Of a stretch of 64,000 nucleotides of DNA, positions 1-12,334 are shown piece after piece (positions within the stretch are counted from its first letter, which is position 1; every line of letters starts with the position of its first letter). The notes under the pieces are model-generated. The model did no database searches. It had not been told where the DNA came from and worked only from the letters and a program-made list of their open reading frames with translations. Source of the stretch: Neoceratodus forsteri (lineage: Eukaryota; Chordata; Ceratodontiformes; Ceratodontidae); NCBI GenBank assembly GCA_016271365.2, contig CM028130.1:473651501-473715500 (forward strand), read 5' to 3'. A program made the position numbers and the translations under genes.

Positions 1-208
1 CAACCCCCACCCCACAGGGATGGAGCTGAAGCACTGAGGAAGGAGTGCCCTCACTCCTGACCACTCCACCCTTAAGGAAAAACTATCTCCCAATGTGCCC
101 CAGTTTACCCCACTCCTGACACACAGAAAGGAGTGGGCTAACAGAGAGGGCACAGAGAGGGAAGGGAACCCAGAGACTGAGCCCAACGGGGATGGAGGGT
201 GGGATTGT

Positions 209-300
209 GAAGAATGGTGAAGATATACAGAAAGATCAGAATTACAGTGATACGTAATTTCCGTATCTTATCTGTGTCAATCTTCACCATTCATCTACTA
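209..300. repeat. Internal complementary region of DIRS copy 1
   Basis: The first half (from AGAATGGTGAAGATATACAG) is the reverse complement of the gag-distal end seen intact in copy 2 at 16202. The second half (TCTTATCTGTGTCAATCTTC and on) is the reverse complement of this element's own right end at 3660-3693. Joining the complements of both termini is the signature of the DIRS internal complementary region, thought to template the closing of the circular intermediate. Confidence 0.75.
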
Positions 301-349
301 AGTTACTATGAGCCCCACGAAGGGGTTTAAACCCTAAGGGATTGAGTCC

Positions 350-3250
350 TTAGCTCTCAGTGAGTGACACTAAGAGGGAGAACCTCCAGGGCCTGGAGGG
401 CCAGGTGTGGGGAGAGTGGGGCAGGGGACCCCCGGAGGGGGTAGGAAGTTGCCCCGACAGCAGCCGCTTCACTCTACAGGAGAAGAGATAGGTTCTCTGG
501 TGGGCGGAATTAATCACCCTACACCGGGCCAAGGATGACAACCAGGAAAGATGCAGCCATGCCATCTGCCTAGTGCAGATTGCTGTCCCTACGACCGTGG
601 TAGCTACCTCACTGGCGTCATACGATGCCCATGCTTGCTGCCTTGCTAGCTCCAGGCCACTTGCAGAGAGTGCAATGGCTTGTCTGGTTTGCTCCATGTC
701 AGGCATGGAGGCTAGGAGCTGACCCAGCCTGGACCACAAGAACCTGTCATAGGTTGCATAGTGGGCATGATGTGCTGCAACAGAGAGCAGCAACCGTGCC
801 AAGTAGAAGGTCCTTTTCCCCCAGAAGTCAATATCTGAAGAATCTTGATCGGGGGGCTGGTCACGGTGCAGGGCGCAATGCCCATCAGGAGTGTCCATTA
901 GCGTCAATCCTGACTGAGGATGAGGCATGGAATCTGGAGACTCCTGGGGAACACAATACCACTGGCAGAAATCCCTAGGGGCAGAAACTCCGGAAAAGGG
1001 TCTCTGCCAGGAACGCAACGATGCCTCCCGAAAGGGAGCAGGCTAGGGGGGCACCATAAGGGTTTCCTCACTGAAATCGCCCAGAAAGGCATGCGCCAAG
1101 TGCTCTGGATTGTGTAGAGTGGGAGGGGTAATGTGAAGATCCTCTAACAAGGAATCGCTGATACTCAGCAAGATCAGCAGCTGGAAAGATGTGGACAGGC
1201 GGCTCCTCTCCCCCAGAAGAGGGGGATGAAGAGTCAGAGAACCTCAAAGGTTCGGAAGCTGTCTGCCCAGGAGGAGGTTGAAAAACCTGTCGGTCCATTG
1301 CCCTAATGTAAGAGGTAAACTGAGTAGCCTGAGCTCTGAACTGCTCCCAGGACAGAGGCCCGAGAGGACCATGAATGCCTGGGAGTGCAGGAGAAGGTGG
1401 CAGAGGAATAGGGGCAGAACTGACAATGGGGATCGGTTGACCTCCGCCTGGGCTACTGAGCACACCGGGAGCCCTAGGGGAAGAAGGTGCTCTGGAAGAC
1501 TCCACAGCCAACAGCTGAACAACCAAACTGGTACTGCCTAGACTGCACCCTGAAGAATCCCCCCTGTGAGGTGACCAGAGCCATGTAGGTCCAGAAGGAC
1601 GGTCCCCTACCTCCAAAGAACAGGGCCCTCTCAAGGAAACCGAGGGGGAGGAGCGAAGATCCACACTACGGCTTCTCCCAGAGCCCGGGTGGGTTCCAGA
1701 AAAAGGCCACCGCACAGATCCCATGCCCCTTGACCTCTCGGAGTCCGAGAGCACCCTCCTCCTCGAGGGAGCCAGCCTAGGCAACTGACAGCCCTGGTCA
1801 GCCCCCGAAGGGGCTATCCAGGGAGCACCACCCTCCCCTCCCATGGGTGCTCTAATCGGCCCCAAAGTTGAGCGATCCAGGCACACCACAGGAGGGGGGT
1901 GCCACCGCTGAGGGGTCAGAAAACCCTCCAAGGCCAGGCTGCAGGGCAATGGTGGCCTGCACCACTGCCTGCTGGTCAGAACCTCTGACCCTGGCCCTGG
2001 CAGTCACTGTCCACTCCTCAGATGGGGGCTGACTCCGGTCTGTCGAGGACACTACCAGGGTGTCCACGCTCACAGCCAACTTCAGGGAGTCAGACTGCCA
2101 ATCTGACTCAAATTCCGACTCCTCCTCCAAAGAGGTGGAGATTGAAGTCCTGTGCCAAACAGTGCGCAGACACCCGCTGCCATCCCTAGTGAACAGGGCA
2201 CCAGGACCAGAGATTGCACCAGAGTCGACGCCGTGCCCCTCTCCGCACTGTGAATGGTTCCAGAAGAGGACACAACCCCAGCAAGGGCAGCAGCCTCGGA
2301 GCCTGAGCCTGTCATGGCACCATCCTGACCCAAGGCACCGCAAGTGGCGCCGAGATAAGCAACGGCACTGACAACGGCTCTGACCGCACTCTCGGCGCCG
2401 AGGCCGGAGACCCCTAAGGTGCCAACCCATCCCACGGCACCACGAGCGGTAGCGAGGACAGAGATGACATTGACGACTGCCCCGACAGCGCTCTCGGTGC
2501 CTCTTTTGGCACCAAGGTCTGAAACCCCCATGGCGCCGTGTCCATGTTCAGAGCTGCGAATGGTTCTAGAATTGGACACGGCGCCGTGCTCAACCCTGGT
2601 GCCTCGAATGGCACCAGGGTGAGAAACAGATAGAGATGATGCCGTAGAGCCTCCCGCGGCGCCGACAGCCCCATCGGTGCTGCAAATGGCACCGACAGCA
2701 GCAACGGCACGAGTGACGAACCGTCAACGACGGCACCATAAGGGCCCATGGCACCACAAACAGCACCGAGGCCCATAATGGCACCGACAGACGGTGTCGA
2801 GAATGGTGCTGACCCAGGCTTTCCAATCCGGAGCCTTCACCCCTGAAGGGGTGATTGCCAAAGTGGCGCCTCCCATCTGTCCCCAGGGGGGACAGACCGG
2901 GCCTCCTGCACCACGGGAGGGACCTCTGCTATGGCTAGGCTAGAACAGGCAGAGGCCCTCTCCTCTTCGGTCCATATAGAACTGGGAGGACACAGAGAAG
3001 GCAGAAGCAGCGGCTTGGCCCGGTAGTGCGCTTTAACCCCGGTCGGCCAGACTGCTTCACTCTCCCGCGCTTGGTCGATGAGCGATGGTCCATGGAGAAT
3101 CAGGCATTGCACAAATCTATGTCGTGAAGTGGACCAGAACGCACAAGGCAACGATGCGTGCTGATCGGTAATGGTACCCACAGCCGCATGGGCACCGCTG
3201 CATGGGGGCTGTCCTGCCTTAGACGATTTCTTGCCCTCCGACCGAGACAT
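350..3250 (-). pseudogene. gag: DIRS Gag remnant (copy 1)
   Basis: The start is the ATG at 3248-3250 (MSRSEGKKSSK), shared with copies 2 and 3. DIRS Gag is a presumed nucleocapsid-like protein. The N-terminal Cys/His cluster seen intact in copy 3 is partly destroyed here. It is followed by a long Gly/Ser/Val/Thr low-complexity stretch (about 2100-2800), a Pro/Ser-rich region (1068-1949) and a core (350-1018) with PPDQDSS, HYATYDRFLWSRLGQLL and CTRQMAW. That core aligns with the Gag of the coding DIRS element at 38902-39873 (PPDKDSR, SVALHRMAW). The frame changes several times, so no intact protein is made. Confidence 0.7.
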
Positions 3251-3489
3251 GACGTACGGGAAAAAGAACACCAAAACAAGACCCGACGTCACAAAGCAAA
3301 ATAAAATAAGGAACAGTCTTACCAGGCGACGTCAAGTGGAGTGAACAGAACTGGCAGGATAACAAGGAATCGATGGACTATTAACACGACACAGGGTTGA
3401 GAAACTGCATAGCGGTTGAAGGCTTCAACAGCAGAGGTAGGCCTCTAGAAAAACTTCTTCTGAGCTTCCCACGAGGTGAACTCGATGGC

Positions 3490-3693
3490 GGGAAATGAAG
3501 AACTGGCGGGAGGGCAGACTCGACAACACCTAACAGCCAACCAGCGAGTGTCACGCAATGTGTCGGCCTCCAGGGTGGCGCTGATGGTGTGCCAACTCTG
3601 CCCATCCAAAAAAAAAAAGAGCTCCCACGGGGTCATGACCCCTGGCCAATAACCCAAAGTTGATGAATGGTGAAGATTGACACAGATAAGATC
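3490..3693. repeat. Inverted terminal repeat, gag-side end of DIRS copy 1
   Basis: Its reverse complement matches the left terminal repeat of copy 2 (from 16240) and of copy 3 (from 46650): TCTTCACCATTCATC, then the GGTCATGACCCC block, an A/T homopolymer of about 11, and a GC-rich segment. The element appears to end at AGATAAGATC (3693). Confidence 0.7.
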
Positions 3694-3704
3694 TGTCCTG
3701 TGAT

Positions 3705-4035
3705 GGGGTTATTTTTTCCCTGTGGAAAAAGGAAACGGTCCCTCGGCGGTCTCCCTGCCCCCCTCCCACAACCCGTGCCCACCCACTGCACGCCCTGCCT
3801 CCCCACATTCCCCTCACCCCATACTTACCTCTGGAGTCTGGCGCAACCATCTTCGGTGGACCGGGAACATGTCTGCATTCTTCAAAGCCAACTGCGAACT
3901 GAGGAAATGCAGGTAAGCTGTATAATGGATTAGAAAATGGGTAAAGGTGGTTGAGGCCTCTGATTGGCTGAGGGACTTTTCTAGGCAGGCATCTATCAGA
4001 CAACAGATCCCCACCTATTAAAAGTACCAGCCCAG
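3705..4035 (+). repeat. U1 complex repeat, copy A, 5' segment
   Basis: The segment 3705-3940 is repeated with moderate divergence at 22040-22270: shared CTCTGGAGTCTGG, TCTTCGGTGGACCGGGAACA and GTAAGCTGTATAATGG. It abuts the end of DIRS copy 1. The unit continues after the L1 insertion at 12029. I do not recognise the family and see no coding capacity. The last 15 bases (4021-4035) are the target duplication of the L1. Confidence 0.6.
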
Positions 4036-4135
4036 ACTTCCGGTTCCACCACGGAACAGTTAACAGCCTAAGCACGAACCTCTGCACCCCAGGGCTAAAG
4101 TTTTGCCTATTCCTAACTCTTTTCGATATCTGAAA

Positions 4136-5200
4136 ATGGCAAAGGAAGGTCATAAAAGAGAGAGGGGGCTATCTGTAATAAACAGATCCCTGAGGAAGCT
4201 GTTTGGTGGAGAAGAAATCCCCCCGACTAGAGTGGATCGCAGCAGAAGCCGCTCCTGTAGTAGTACAAGGGGCTCGAGTTATGACACGGAGGCCGAGGCG
4301 GACCTGCTATCACGCACTAGATATGAAAACATCCTGAGGGAGATTCGGGACTCTTGTGCTGAGTCAAAGAAAGAATTTGAAGCATTGGCACAGCAAATCT
4401 CTAATATTGATGCCAAGGTTAGTGCGGCGGAGGACAAAATTAAAGCAATGGAAGAAAATGACAGCTACCTCGGCACTGCAATACAGGCCCCTTTTCAGCA
4501 TGCGCAAGCTCTTCAGAGTAAATGTATTGATCTCGAGGGGAGATCAAGAAGAAGCAATCTTAGACTGTATGGTCTCCCTGAGGGGGCTGAAGAGCCTCCC
4601 ATGACAGCATTTCTTGAAAATTTACTAAAAGATGTGCTGGACCTCCCTCCCAATTATGCGCTTAACATCGAGAGAGGCCATCGCTCACTTGGGCAGAAAC
4701 CGACGGGTGATATGGCCCACCCTCGCTCAATAATCTTTAAACTAAGTAGTTTTAAAACTAAGGAAGATATCCTGCAGAGGGCCTGGAGCAAAAAGGACTT
4801 AACCTATTTAACATCTAAGATTTTGCTTGACCACAACTATGCCCCAGAAGTCCAACAAGCAAAGCAGATGTATGTGCCAATTCTGAAGGCTTTGAGAGCA
4901 AAGGGCATAAAATTTCAGACCCCATTCCCAGCGAAGCTCCGACTGTTTTGGGAGGCGGGATCCCAGCTTTACCTTACACCTGGGAAGGCCCAGGAAGATT
5001 TGCAGAAGAAAGGAATCTCCATACCTGCAGCGGATGCCGATCGATTACAGAGGATTAAATCTCCAGTGCTTGCGATGCCTCAGACGACATACGGGCGAGG
5101 GAGGTTGGGGCCCTTGAGAAGAGCAAAGGAAGACCTGGAGCAATTATTTCACAGGAAACGTCTGAAGAAATTGAACAGCTCTGCCTCGGCTGATACTTGA
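4136..5200 (+). CDS. L1 ORF1 protein (RNA-binding chaperone)
   Basis: Open for 354 codons from the ATG at 4136 (MAKEGHKRERG). L1 ORF1p trimerises through a coiled coil, binds L1 RNA and acts as a chaperone during retrotransposition. In order: a basic, Ser/Arg-rich N-terminus (SRSRSCSS near residue 40); a heptad-rich coiled coil (about 70-140); the RRM-like core opening with LEGRSRRSNLRLYGLPEG, the hallmark of this family; an IERGHRSLG motif; and a basic C-terminal domain ending KRLKKLNSSASADT. No stop or frameshift is seen. ORF2 lies downstream beyond a CR1 insertion. I infer the protein could still be made if transcribed, but mobility is unlikely. Confidence 0.85.
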   Translation: MAKEGHKRERGLSVINRSLRKLFGGEEIPPTRVDRSRSRSCSSTRGSSYDTEAEADLLSRTRYENILREIRDSCAESKKEFEALAQQISNIDAKVSAAEDKIKAMEENDSYLGTAIQAPFQHAQALQSKCIDLEGRSRRSNLRLYGLPEGAEEPPMTAFLENLLKDVLDLPPNYALNIERGHRSLGQKPTGDMAHPRSIIFKLSSFKTKEDILQRAWSKKDLTYLTSKILLDHNYAPEVQQAKQMYVPILKALRAKGIKFQTPFPAKLRLFWEAGSQLYLTPGKAQEDLQKKGISIPAADADRLQRIKSPVLAMPQTTYGRGRLGPLRRAKEDLEQLFHRKRLKKLNSSASADT

Positions 5201-5500
5201 AGGCAATGCAGGGGACCGACTTTTGTGTCAATTAGCAATCTGTCGCAAGGTTTTTTCTTTCGGAGACTTTCTTTGCGACACTTGCTCGGTTGAGTAACTG
5301 TGCTGGGAGGATATCTATGTCTGGGGCTTGAGTGTCCATGGTGGGGAAGTACCCCTTGGGCAGGGAAGCTGTGTCGTAGCCTGTTTTTTTTTTGGGGGGG
5401 GCCTACTCTGTTTGAAGGGGCTGGACACGAGACATCATAGGAATTCCCCACAAAGTATCACTTTTAGCACAGAACCTTCAAATCTGTGTGTTGTGTAAAG

Positions 5501-6965
5501 GAAACATAGAAACATAGAAACATAGAATTTGATGGCAGATAAGGACAGCTTGGCCCACCTAGTCTGCCCATTTTCCTACCTAACAGATAAGCTGCAGATC
5601 TTAGTTAACCAACAGCTTACTTCCTCTTACCCGCCCCTAGGACTGCCGTATGCCTGTCCCATGCATTCTTGAAGTCCCCCACTGTTCTTGACTCCACGAC
5701 CTCCTCAGGGAGGCTGTTCCATGCATCCACAACCCTGTCAGTGAAAAAATACTTCCTCACATTACCCCTGAGCAGTCCCCCCTCTATCTTCAAATTGGGC
5801 CCCCTTGTTCTTGCACATCTCTTTTTCTGGAAGATGCTACCCTCTTGGACTTTGTTAATTCCCTTGAGGTACTTGAAAGTTTCTATCATGTCCCCTCTCT
5901 CCCTTCTTTCCTCAAGAGCATACATATTAAGCTCCTTTAGTCTTTCTTCATATGTCTTCTGGTGCAGACCCTGCACCATTTTGGTTGCCCTCCTCTGGAC
6001 AGCCTCCACTCTGTCTATGTCTTTGCGGAGATGGGGTCTCCAGAACTGCACACAGTACTCCAGATGGGGTCTCACCAACTGTCTGTACAGAGGGATAACA
6101 ACTTGCTGTTTTCTACTATTGATGCCTCTTCCTATGCATCCCAGTATCCCCCCAGCCTTCCTTACTGCCTTCTCATATTGCTTGCCCACCTTTAGGTCAT
6201 CTGATATAATTACCCCCAGGTCCCTTTCTGTTTTTACTGCTGTCAGTATCTCACCCTCTATTGTGTACGCTTCCCCTGGGTTTTTGTTTCCCATGTGCAT
6301 TACCTTGCACTTCTTTGCATTGAATCTGAGCTGCCATACATTTGACCATTCCTCCAACCTTGCCAAGTCCCTTCTCATCCTTTCCACTCCATCTTGTGTA
6401 TCAACCCTGTTGCAGATCTTTGTGTCATCTGCAAAGAGACATACTTTTCCTTCCAGTTCCTCTGCAATGTCACTTATAAAGACATTAAAAAGGACCAGTC
6501 CCAGTACTGAACCCTGCGGTACCCCGCTAGTAACCCTCCTTTCTTCACTGTGTACTCCATTTACTACTACCCTTTGTGTCCTGTTGTCTAGCCAATTTTT
6601 TATCCAGGCTACCACCTTGGGACCCATTCCAAGGCTGGCTATCTTGTGTATTAATCTTTTGTGTGGGACTGTATCAAATGCCTTGCTAAAATCTAGGTAG
6701 GCCATGTCCACAGCCCCTCCCTGGTCTACTACTTTGGTCACCCAGTCAAAGAAATCTATTAGATTTGTCTGACACGACCTTCCCATCGTGAATCCATGCT
6801 GCCTTGGGTCCTGTGCCCCACTGGCCTCTAGGTACTCAACAATTCTTTCCTTCAGAAGTGATTCCATCATTTTCCCTACCACTGAGGTCAAACTAACTGG
6901 TCTGTAGTTTCATGCCTCTGTCCTGCTCCCACTTTTGTGAAGAGGAATCACATCTGCCTTGTTCT
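5501..6965 (-). mobile_element. 5'-truncated CR1 LINE inside the L1
   Basis: On the minus strand the 3' end finishes in a tandem (TTTCTATG)n microsatellite (5501-5527 on plus), typical of CR1, which lacks a poly(A) tail. Homology to the plus-strand CR1 at 27060-29285 runs from the DVIPLHKSGS motif (6965) to the tail. It sits between L1 ORF1 and ORF2 in opposite orientation, so it inserted after the L1. 6966-7040 may belong to a more diverged CR1 stretch. Confidence 0.85.
5617..6905 (-). pseudogene. pol: CR1 ORF2 reverse transcriptase, C-terminal part
   Basis: About 430 codons are open on the minus strand from NYRPVSLTSVVGK. This is the CR1/L2-group reverse transcriptase that copies CR1 RNA at the nicked target. 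Visible motifs: HGFTMGRSCQTNL; AYLDFSKAFDTVPH (motif A); SGVPQGSVLG (motif B); CLFADDTKI (catalytic Asp pair, motif C); KTERDLGVIISDDLK; and the thumb/C-terminal block RPHLEYCVQFWRPHL. The frame is open to the stop at 5617. Immediately upstream a TGA replaces the Gly codon found in the other copy, and the endonuclease domain is missing through 5' truncation, so it is non-functional. Confidence 0.85.
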
Positions 6966-7640
6966 GGGTTATGGGTTCTTTACAATTTAGAAATGCTAGA
7001 TTAAAATGGTCCCTGGGGTATGCTAGGATTAAGCTGTGGATCTTCTTTTTGGGTTTTTTTATTCAAAGTTAACTAGACCCGAGTGAACCCGTGGAGGTGT
7101 GAGCCGTCCATAAAAAAAACACTCCTTGCAAGCAGTTTTGTTGGAGAGGCTCTGTTAATTCAGGGCATAACTGCTCTCCAACCCCTACCTCTTAGCCCGG
7201 ATATATTGGCTCCTCGTGGAGGTTAGGGCAAGGGATCCTGGGTTTTGGATCCCCTACCTTGGAAGCCTTTATTGCTTAAAATAGTGTTTATATTTAAAGT
7301 TTATAGGATAATGGTTGGTTAATTTTTCTGTAAGAGACTACTGTCTTTAACTAGTACACAACTCCCCCCCCATTTTGTTCTTTCTGTACTTATTCTTTCT
7401 GTGCCCTCTCAATTTTCACTACCTTCCTGTATAGCTTGAACTCCTTCTCTCGGCTCGCTGATCGACTGTTTCTGTACTGTGAAGCTTGATTTTGGCGAGT
7501 GGAGGAAGGGGGTGATACAGACGGTGAGGAGTAGTGACGGACGGTGATAGTGGATTAGATAACACCGTGATTGAAGCAGAGGAAGAGTCCTTTAATTTGG
7601 ATTTTCGTTTGTTTTTTCTCCCTTTTTTTAGAATCTCGGC

Positions 7641-10600
7641 CAGAACCACGACTTTTTGTTCTTTTAATGTAAATGGTCTGACTAACCCTGTAAAGTGAAG
7701 CAAAATCCTGTCCTTCCTGAAAAAACAGGCGCGGATTTTATGTTTTTACAGAAGACGCATTTTTCAGCAAAAGAGCACCAGAAACTGGGGAAATTTGGTT
7801 TCGGTGCTACGGCTTATGCTACATATGGGAGGGGAAGGCGGAGAGGTGTAGTGGTCTTGGTACCAGCTAGGACGCCCTTCGAGCAAACCGATACACTGGT
7901 TGATGGGGACGGATGCTATGCCTTTTTAAAGGGACGATTCCTCAGGCAAACTTTAACATTAGCCTCTATATATGTGCCACCTGGATCTGATTTTCAAGTC
8001 TACCTCCAAATTTTTTTAAGACTGCAGGAGTGGGCAGAGGGGGAGATGATCATTGGAGGTGATTTAAATCTAGTGTTATATCCAATGTTGGACTGTTCCT
8101 CGGTGGTCCCCCGAAGTAACCAAGGGTGTATGAAAAAGGTAGTGGGGTTATTAGGAGAGCTGGGAAATGTTGATGTATGGCGTACTACTCACGTTAGGCA
8201 GAGAAACTATACTTTCTTTTCTGTACCTCACCAGTCGCACTCGAGGCTGGACTATATCCTACTCCCCACAGAATATGTTGGGCAGATAAAGGATAGCTGG
8301 ACTGGAGACAGAACATTGTCAGACCATGCTCCTGTGTTTTGCCAGCTTCACTTGGGAGATTTTTGTAAACGAACATTCTGGAGGCTTATTACGTCATTGA
8401 TTCAAGATCCTGAGATAAAAGAGACAATTGTAGAAACAATAACACAGGCTGTGGCCGATAATGAAACGCCGGAGATATCAGCTCCGCTTCTCTGGGATAC
8501 CCTTAAGGCCATAATAAGGGGTACATTTATTTCCATTTAGGCATGTAAGAAAAAACAAAGGGAGGCCCCAAAATCCAGACTGAAAGGGGAGATTGAGACA
8601 TGTGAATCTCAATTTAAATTTAAATATGAGGCAGTGACCTATAAAAAGATGTGTAAACTCAAGGCTGAATTAAATAAGTTACTGGATTATCAGGTCGAAC
8701 AGAAGGCCATGTTCCTTAGACAAAAATTTTAAGAGGGTGGCCCAAGGGCCGTGCAATTACTGGCAGCCCGTTTGCGATCCCAGAAAGCGAGAGCAGTGAT
8801 TTCAACTCTAATACATCCTAGCACCAGGCGTAAAACACACCAGACTCAGGAAATAGTTGAGGCCTTCAGAGACTTCTATACTTCTTTATATGCCCCCCTT
8901 CACCCCCCCAGGAGAATAGAATATTAAAATATCTTGAACAGGTTTCCCTCCCGTCACTGTCTAGACAGGCTAAAGCGAGGCTGACAGCCCCTATCTCGGA
9001 GCTGGAACTTCGTACTGAAGTCTCTAGACTGAAGGCTTCGAAGTGTCCGGGTGCAGATGGGCTCCCTGGAGAGTTTTATAAGCATTTTAGGGAACAGTTG
9101 ATACCCCTGCTTCACAAAGTGTACAATATGATAACACAGACGGATGAATCCCCCTAGTCTCTTGGGAGCAGGCCATCATTTCAGTAATTCCTAAACCAGG
9201 AAAAAACCCGACACTCTGTCCCTCGAACCGTCCAATTTTGATTTTGAACACCGATTACAAAATCTACATGTCAATTCTTGCCCGACGTATGCAGGAATTT
9301 ATATCCCAACTGATTAATTTAGATCAGACAGGTTTTATCCCAAATCGACAGGCACAAGATAACCTGAGTAGGACTGCCCACTTAATTGATCATGTGAACC
9401 TAGCCCGAACCCCCTCCATTTTCTTAAGCCTTGATGCCGAAAAGACTTTTGACAAAGTCTCTTGGCCCTTTTTGAGGGCTGTATTGGTTAAATTTGGGTT
9501 CCCCGAACTATCTATTAAGGCCATTTTCAAAATCTATAACACACCAAAGGGTTATATTAGGGCTAATGGACACGTCTCTTCCTCCTTTACACTATAAAGG
9601 GGTACATGACAGGGTTGCCCTATGTCACCTATGCTCTTCGCCTTATATTTGGAACCACTGGCACGGAGTATTAGAGTGAACTTGGATATAAAAGGGGTTT
9701 CTATAGGAGGGAAAGAGCACAAACTCGCTCTAGACGCAGACGATATTCTGTTATATATCACGGAGCCAGAGTCCTCTATCCCTCACCTATTTCAACATCT
9801 GAACGAGTTCTCGGAGCTCTCAGGTTACACCCTAAATACCCACAAAACAGAGGCCATTGCCCTTAACTATAACTCGTCTCAAACTCTTAGGGAAAGCTAC
9901 TCGTTGAAGTGGGACCTTCTCACTATGAAATATCTGGGGATTAACTTGTCTCCCAACAATTCTCAACTTTGAGTTGAACTTCCCCCCCTTAATACGGCAA
10001 ATACAAGCAGATATAGAAAGGTAGTCGGTGCTCCCTCTCCCATTTCATTCAAGAATACAGACAGTTAAGATGAACCTGCTCCCTAGATTCTTATTTTTAT
10101 TTCAACGTGTACCTTATAATGTTACAAAGGAAAGACTAGATGCTTGGCAGAGGATTCTCCTAAAATTTATATGGTCGGGTAAACGCCTCAGAATCAGAAA
10201 ACAAACTTTCTTCCTCCCTAAAGAGGAGTGGGGCTTTGGTGTTCCCTGTCTGGATGGGTATTGGGTTGCAGCCCAGATGAGGATTGCCCTCTTACTCTCG
10301 CACCCCACTTACCAGTCCAGTTGGAAGACAATGGATTTGGCGGTTGTAAGCTTGCCCACGTTGTTTTCCCAGATATTTGTTCAAACAGCAATAGCAAACA
10401 ACCCGCCCTCACCATTTTGTGGTATCACTGCGGTGCTGGAGGGATGCAGATGGGGATGTGGGAAGGGAGCCACAAGGGTATACCTCTGGAAATACCAGGG
10501 TTGGTCACAAAGCATATTTTGTACATTGGCCCATAGGGATCCTTGGTACAGACGACAAGAGAAACGGGGATGTAGGGCTCCCTGGCAGTTTTTAAAAGGG

Positions 10601-11403
10601 GACCAAATTCTAACCTTTGAGGAGGCTGTAGAGAAATTTGGATGGACTCAAGGAGACCTTCTCTTCTATTATCAGATTAGAGACTATATAATGAAATACT
10701 TACGTGAATCCTCCAAGACCTCCATGGGGATCCCACAACCACTTGTGTTTGAGAAAATTTGGGGGAGGGAGAAAGGGCAATCTCTTTACTTTATAGGAAT
10801 TATATTACTGACTCAAATCATTCAACAAAATACATAAAGGTGAAATGGGAGAAGGAATTTGAAATAAGATTAAATGAGGAGAGGTGGTTGCAGTCCATTA
10901 AAAATACCTGGCGCTCCTTCTTGTCTCCAGGATGGTGGGAGTTTTTGTGGAAGCTTAGAAGTAGGTATTTTCGTGTACCTGAACAGGTAGCTAGATGGAA
11001 CCCGCAGGTCCCGCCCTCCTGCTGGCGAGAGTGCGGCGCCTTTCCCGCAACACAGGCCCATATCTTCTGGCAGTGCCCTGTAATCAACCAGTACTGGAGC
11101 AATATATGAATGCGACTCCAAGAAATGTTTAATATTGTGACCCCATTGGGCCCAGAGCACGTTATTCTAGGCTTACACCCTGTTGAGATAAGTGGTCAGG
11201 AAGCTAAATATTTGTGGAATATCTTGATCACAGTTGCTTGTAAGGCTATTTCTAGGAGATGGCTGTCCCCCCAGCCGCACACAGAGTTGGAATGGAAGGA
11301 ATTGGTAAACAATGTGAAAACAAATGAGAGAATAACTTTCTCCTTATCCTTGAAGATTCCACAGTTCGTAAACAGGTGGTCCAGGTGGGAACTTCTGGGT
11401 TAG
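7641..11403 (+). pseudogene. L1 ORF2 endonuclease/reverse transcriptase, frameshifted
   Basis: It begins with FNVNGLTNPVK, the first motif of the apurinic-type endonuclease, then shifts frame near 7720. 7695-8540 carries the rest: FLQKTHFS, GGDLNLVL, SRLDYILLP and LSDHAPV, the metal-binding and catalytic signatures, followed by WDTLKAIIRG. The reverse transcriptase follows in several frames: CPGADGLPGEFYK (about 9040), DQTGFIPNRQAQDN and LDAEKTFDKVSWPF (9238-9597), and LALDADDILLY with an intact Asp pair (9622-9972). The C-terminal region (10028-11403) includes a zinc-knuckle-like stretch near 11020-11100 and ends FVNRWSRWE. At least five frame breaks make it inactive. Confidence 0.85.
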
Positions 11404-12250
11404 AGGACCTCTGATAAAGGAGGAGCTGGGGTGATTTTTACCCCTTCTCCCCTCTGGACATGGCCCTCCTTCCACCCCCCTTCTCTCTCCCCCCCGCCTA
11501 AGCCCTGGGCGTAAGTATTTGGGTAAAGTGCAATGGTTAATGACTATTAACTTAAGGTAGTGTGAAGGCGTTACACCTATGTATACACAGAATGTAATCA
11601 TCACATATTATTAAGTGCTTCTCCCTTATACCCCCTTTTTTCCTTTTTTTTCTTCCTTTTCCCCTCCTTCTCGCTCTTTTTCCCTTGTGCTTCCTCTCTG
11701 TTACACCTCTTTGGGGTATGTGTTCAGTATGTATCTTTTGATAGGAAGCAGTAGTCTACATTAGATGTTTTTTCTTTAATATCCTGGACTAATGTAGTAA
11801 AATATTAATGATATTTGTTTTTGTAATTCATTAAATGAATAACAAGGTTAACAGATGTTAAATCCACTGATGGTGGCCCCGGTGAGGGTAGTGGACCATG
11901 CCTAGGTAATGGCTTTTTGTTTTTATAATGCTGGATACCATATTGTAATAGGTTCTATTATGTGGAGCTGTATGGAGTATGCCTTGATCAATAAAGATGA
12001 AGTATAAAAAAAAAAAGTACCAGCCCAGCCAGCCCCATCACCAGAATCTTGGTGCCCAGCCTGCTCTCTAATTGGTTAAAGCCCTCATTTTCAATTCAAA
12101 TATCCGCCATTTTTCTCTGTCACTTATGAGAAACAGTTGCACACAATGGTCTGCACTTCAGTACAACTTACTAACGGTAGGCATACACATTTCTTCATTA
12201 TTTTAACTGAACATCAATATCTGTAATATTTGACTGTCCTCACTTACTCG

Positions 12251-12334
12251 TTCTCCCATCGACCACAGTCTCTCATTCCTTCTCCAGTCGACAGCGCTGT
12301 CTGATTCCTTCTCCCATCGACCACGCTCATTGCC
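12251..12334. repeat. 29-bp minisatellite, three units
   Basis: Three adjacent diverged units begin TTCTCCCATCGACCAC, TTCTCCAGTCGACAGC and TTCTCCCATCGACCAC at a spacing of about 29 bp. Confidence 0.5.

Larger units (their letters stand above)
1..3693 (-). mobile_element. Gag-only DIRS-type retrotransposon, copy 1 (cut by window start)
   Basis: Read on the minus strand, this holds a decayed gag gene (350-3250), an internal complementary region (209-300) and the gag-side terminal repeat (3490-3693). The far terminal repeat lies left of the window; position 1 corresponds to about 16927 in copy 2. Known DIRS elements encode gag, reverse transcriptase/RNase H and tyrosine recombinase between gag and the internal complementary region. 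Here gag runs straight into that region with nothing between, as in copies 2 and 3. I infer a non-autonomous DIRS lineage mobilised by a partner in trans. Confidence 0.75.
4036..12013 (+). mobile_element. Near full-length L1/Tx1-clade LINE
   Basis: Flanked by a perfect 15-bp target-site duplication, AAAGTACCAGCCCAG, at 4021-4035 and 12014-12028. The 3' end has AATAAA (about 11990) followed by an A-tail. Order: short 5' UTR of about 100 bp, intact ORF1 (4136-5200), inter-ORF region interrupted by an inverted CR1 (5501-6965), then a frameshifted ORF2 (about 7641-11403). It was inserted into the U1 repeat by target-primed reverse transcription. An intact ORF1 beside a broken ORF2 suggests a moderately old, immobile copy. 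Confidence 0.9.

Noticed and set aside
5669..6700. 343-codon plus-strand open frame
   Set aside because: Antisense shadow of the CR1 reverse transcriptase. Residue pattern is low-complexity Leu/Ser and all protein motifs are on the minus strand.
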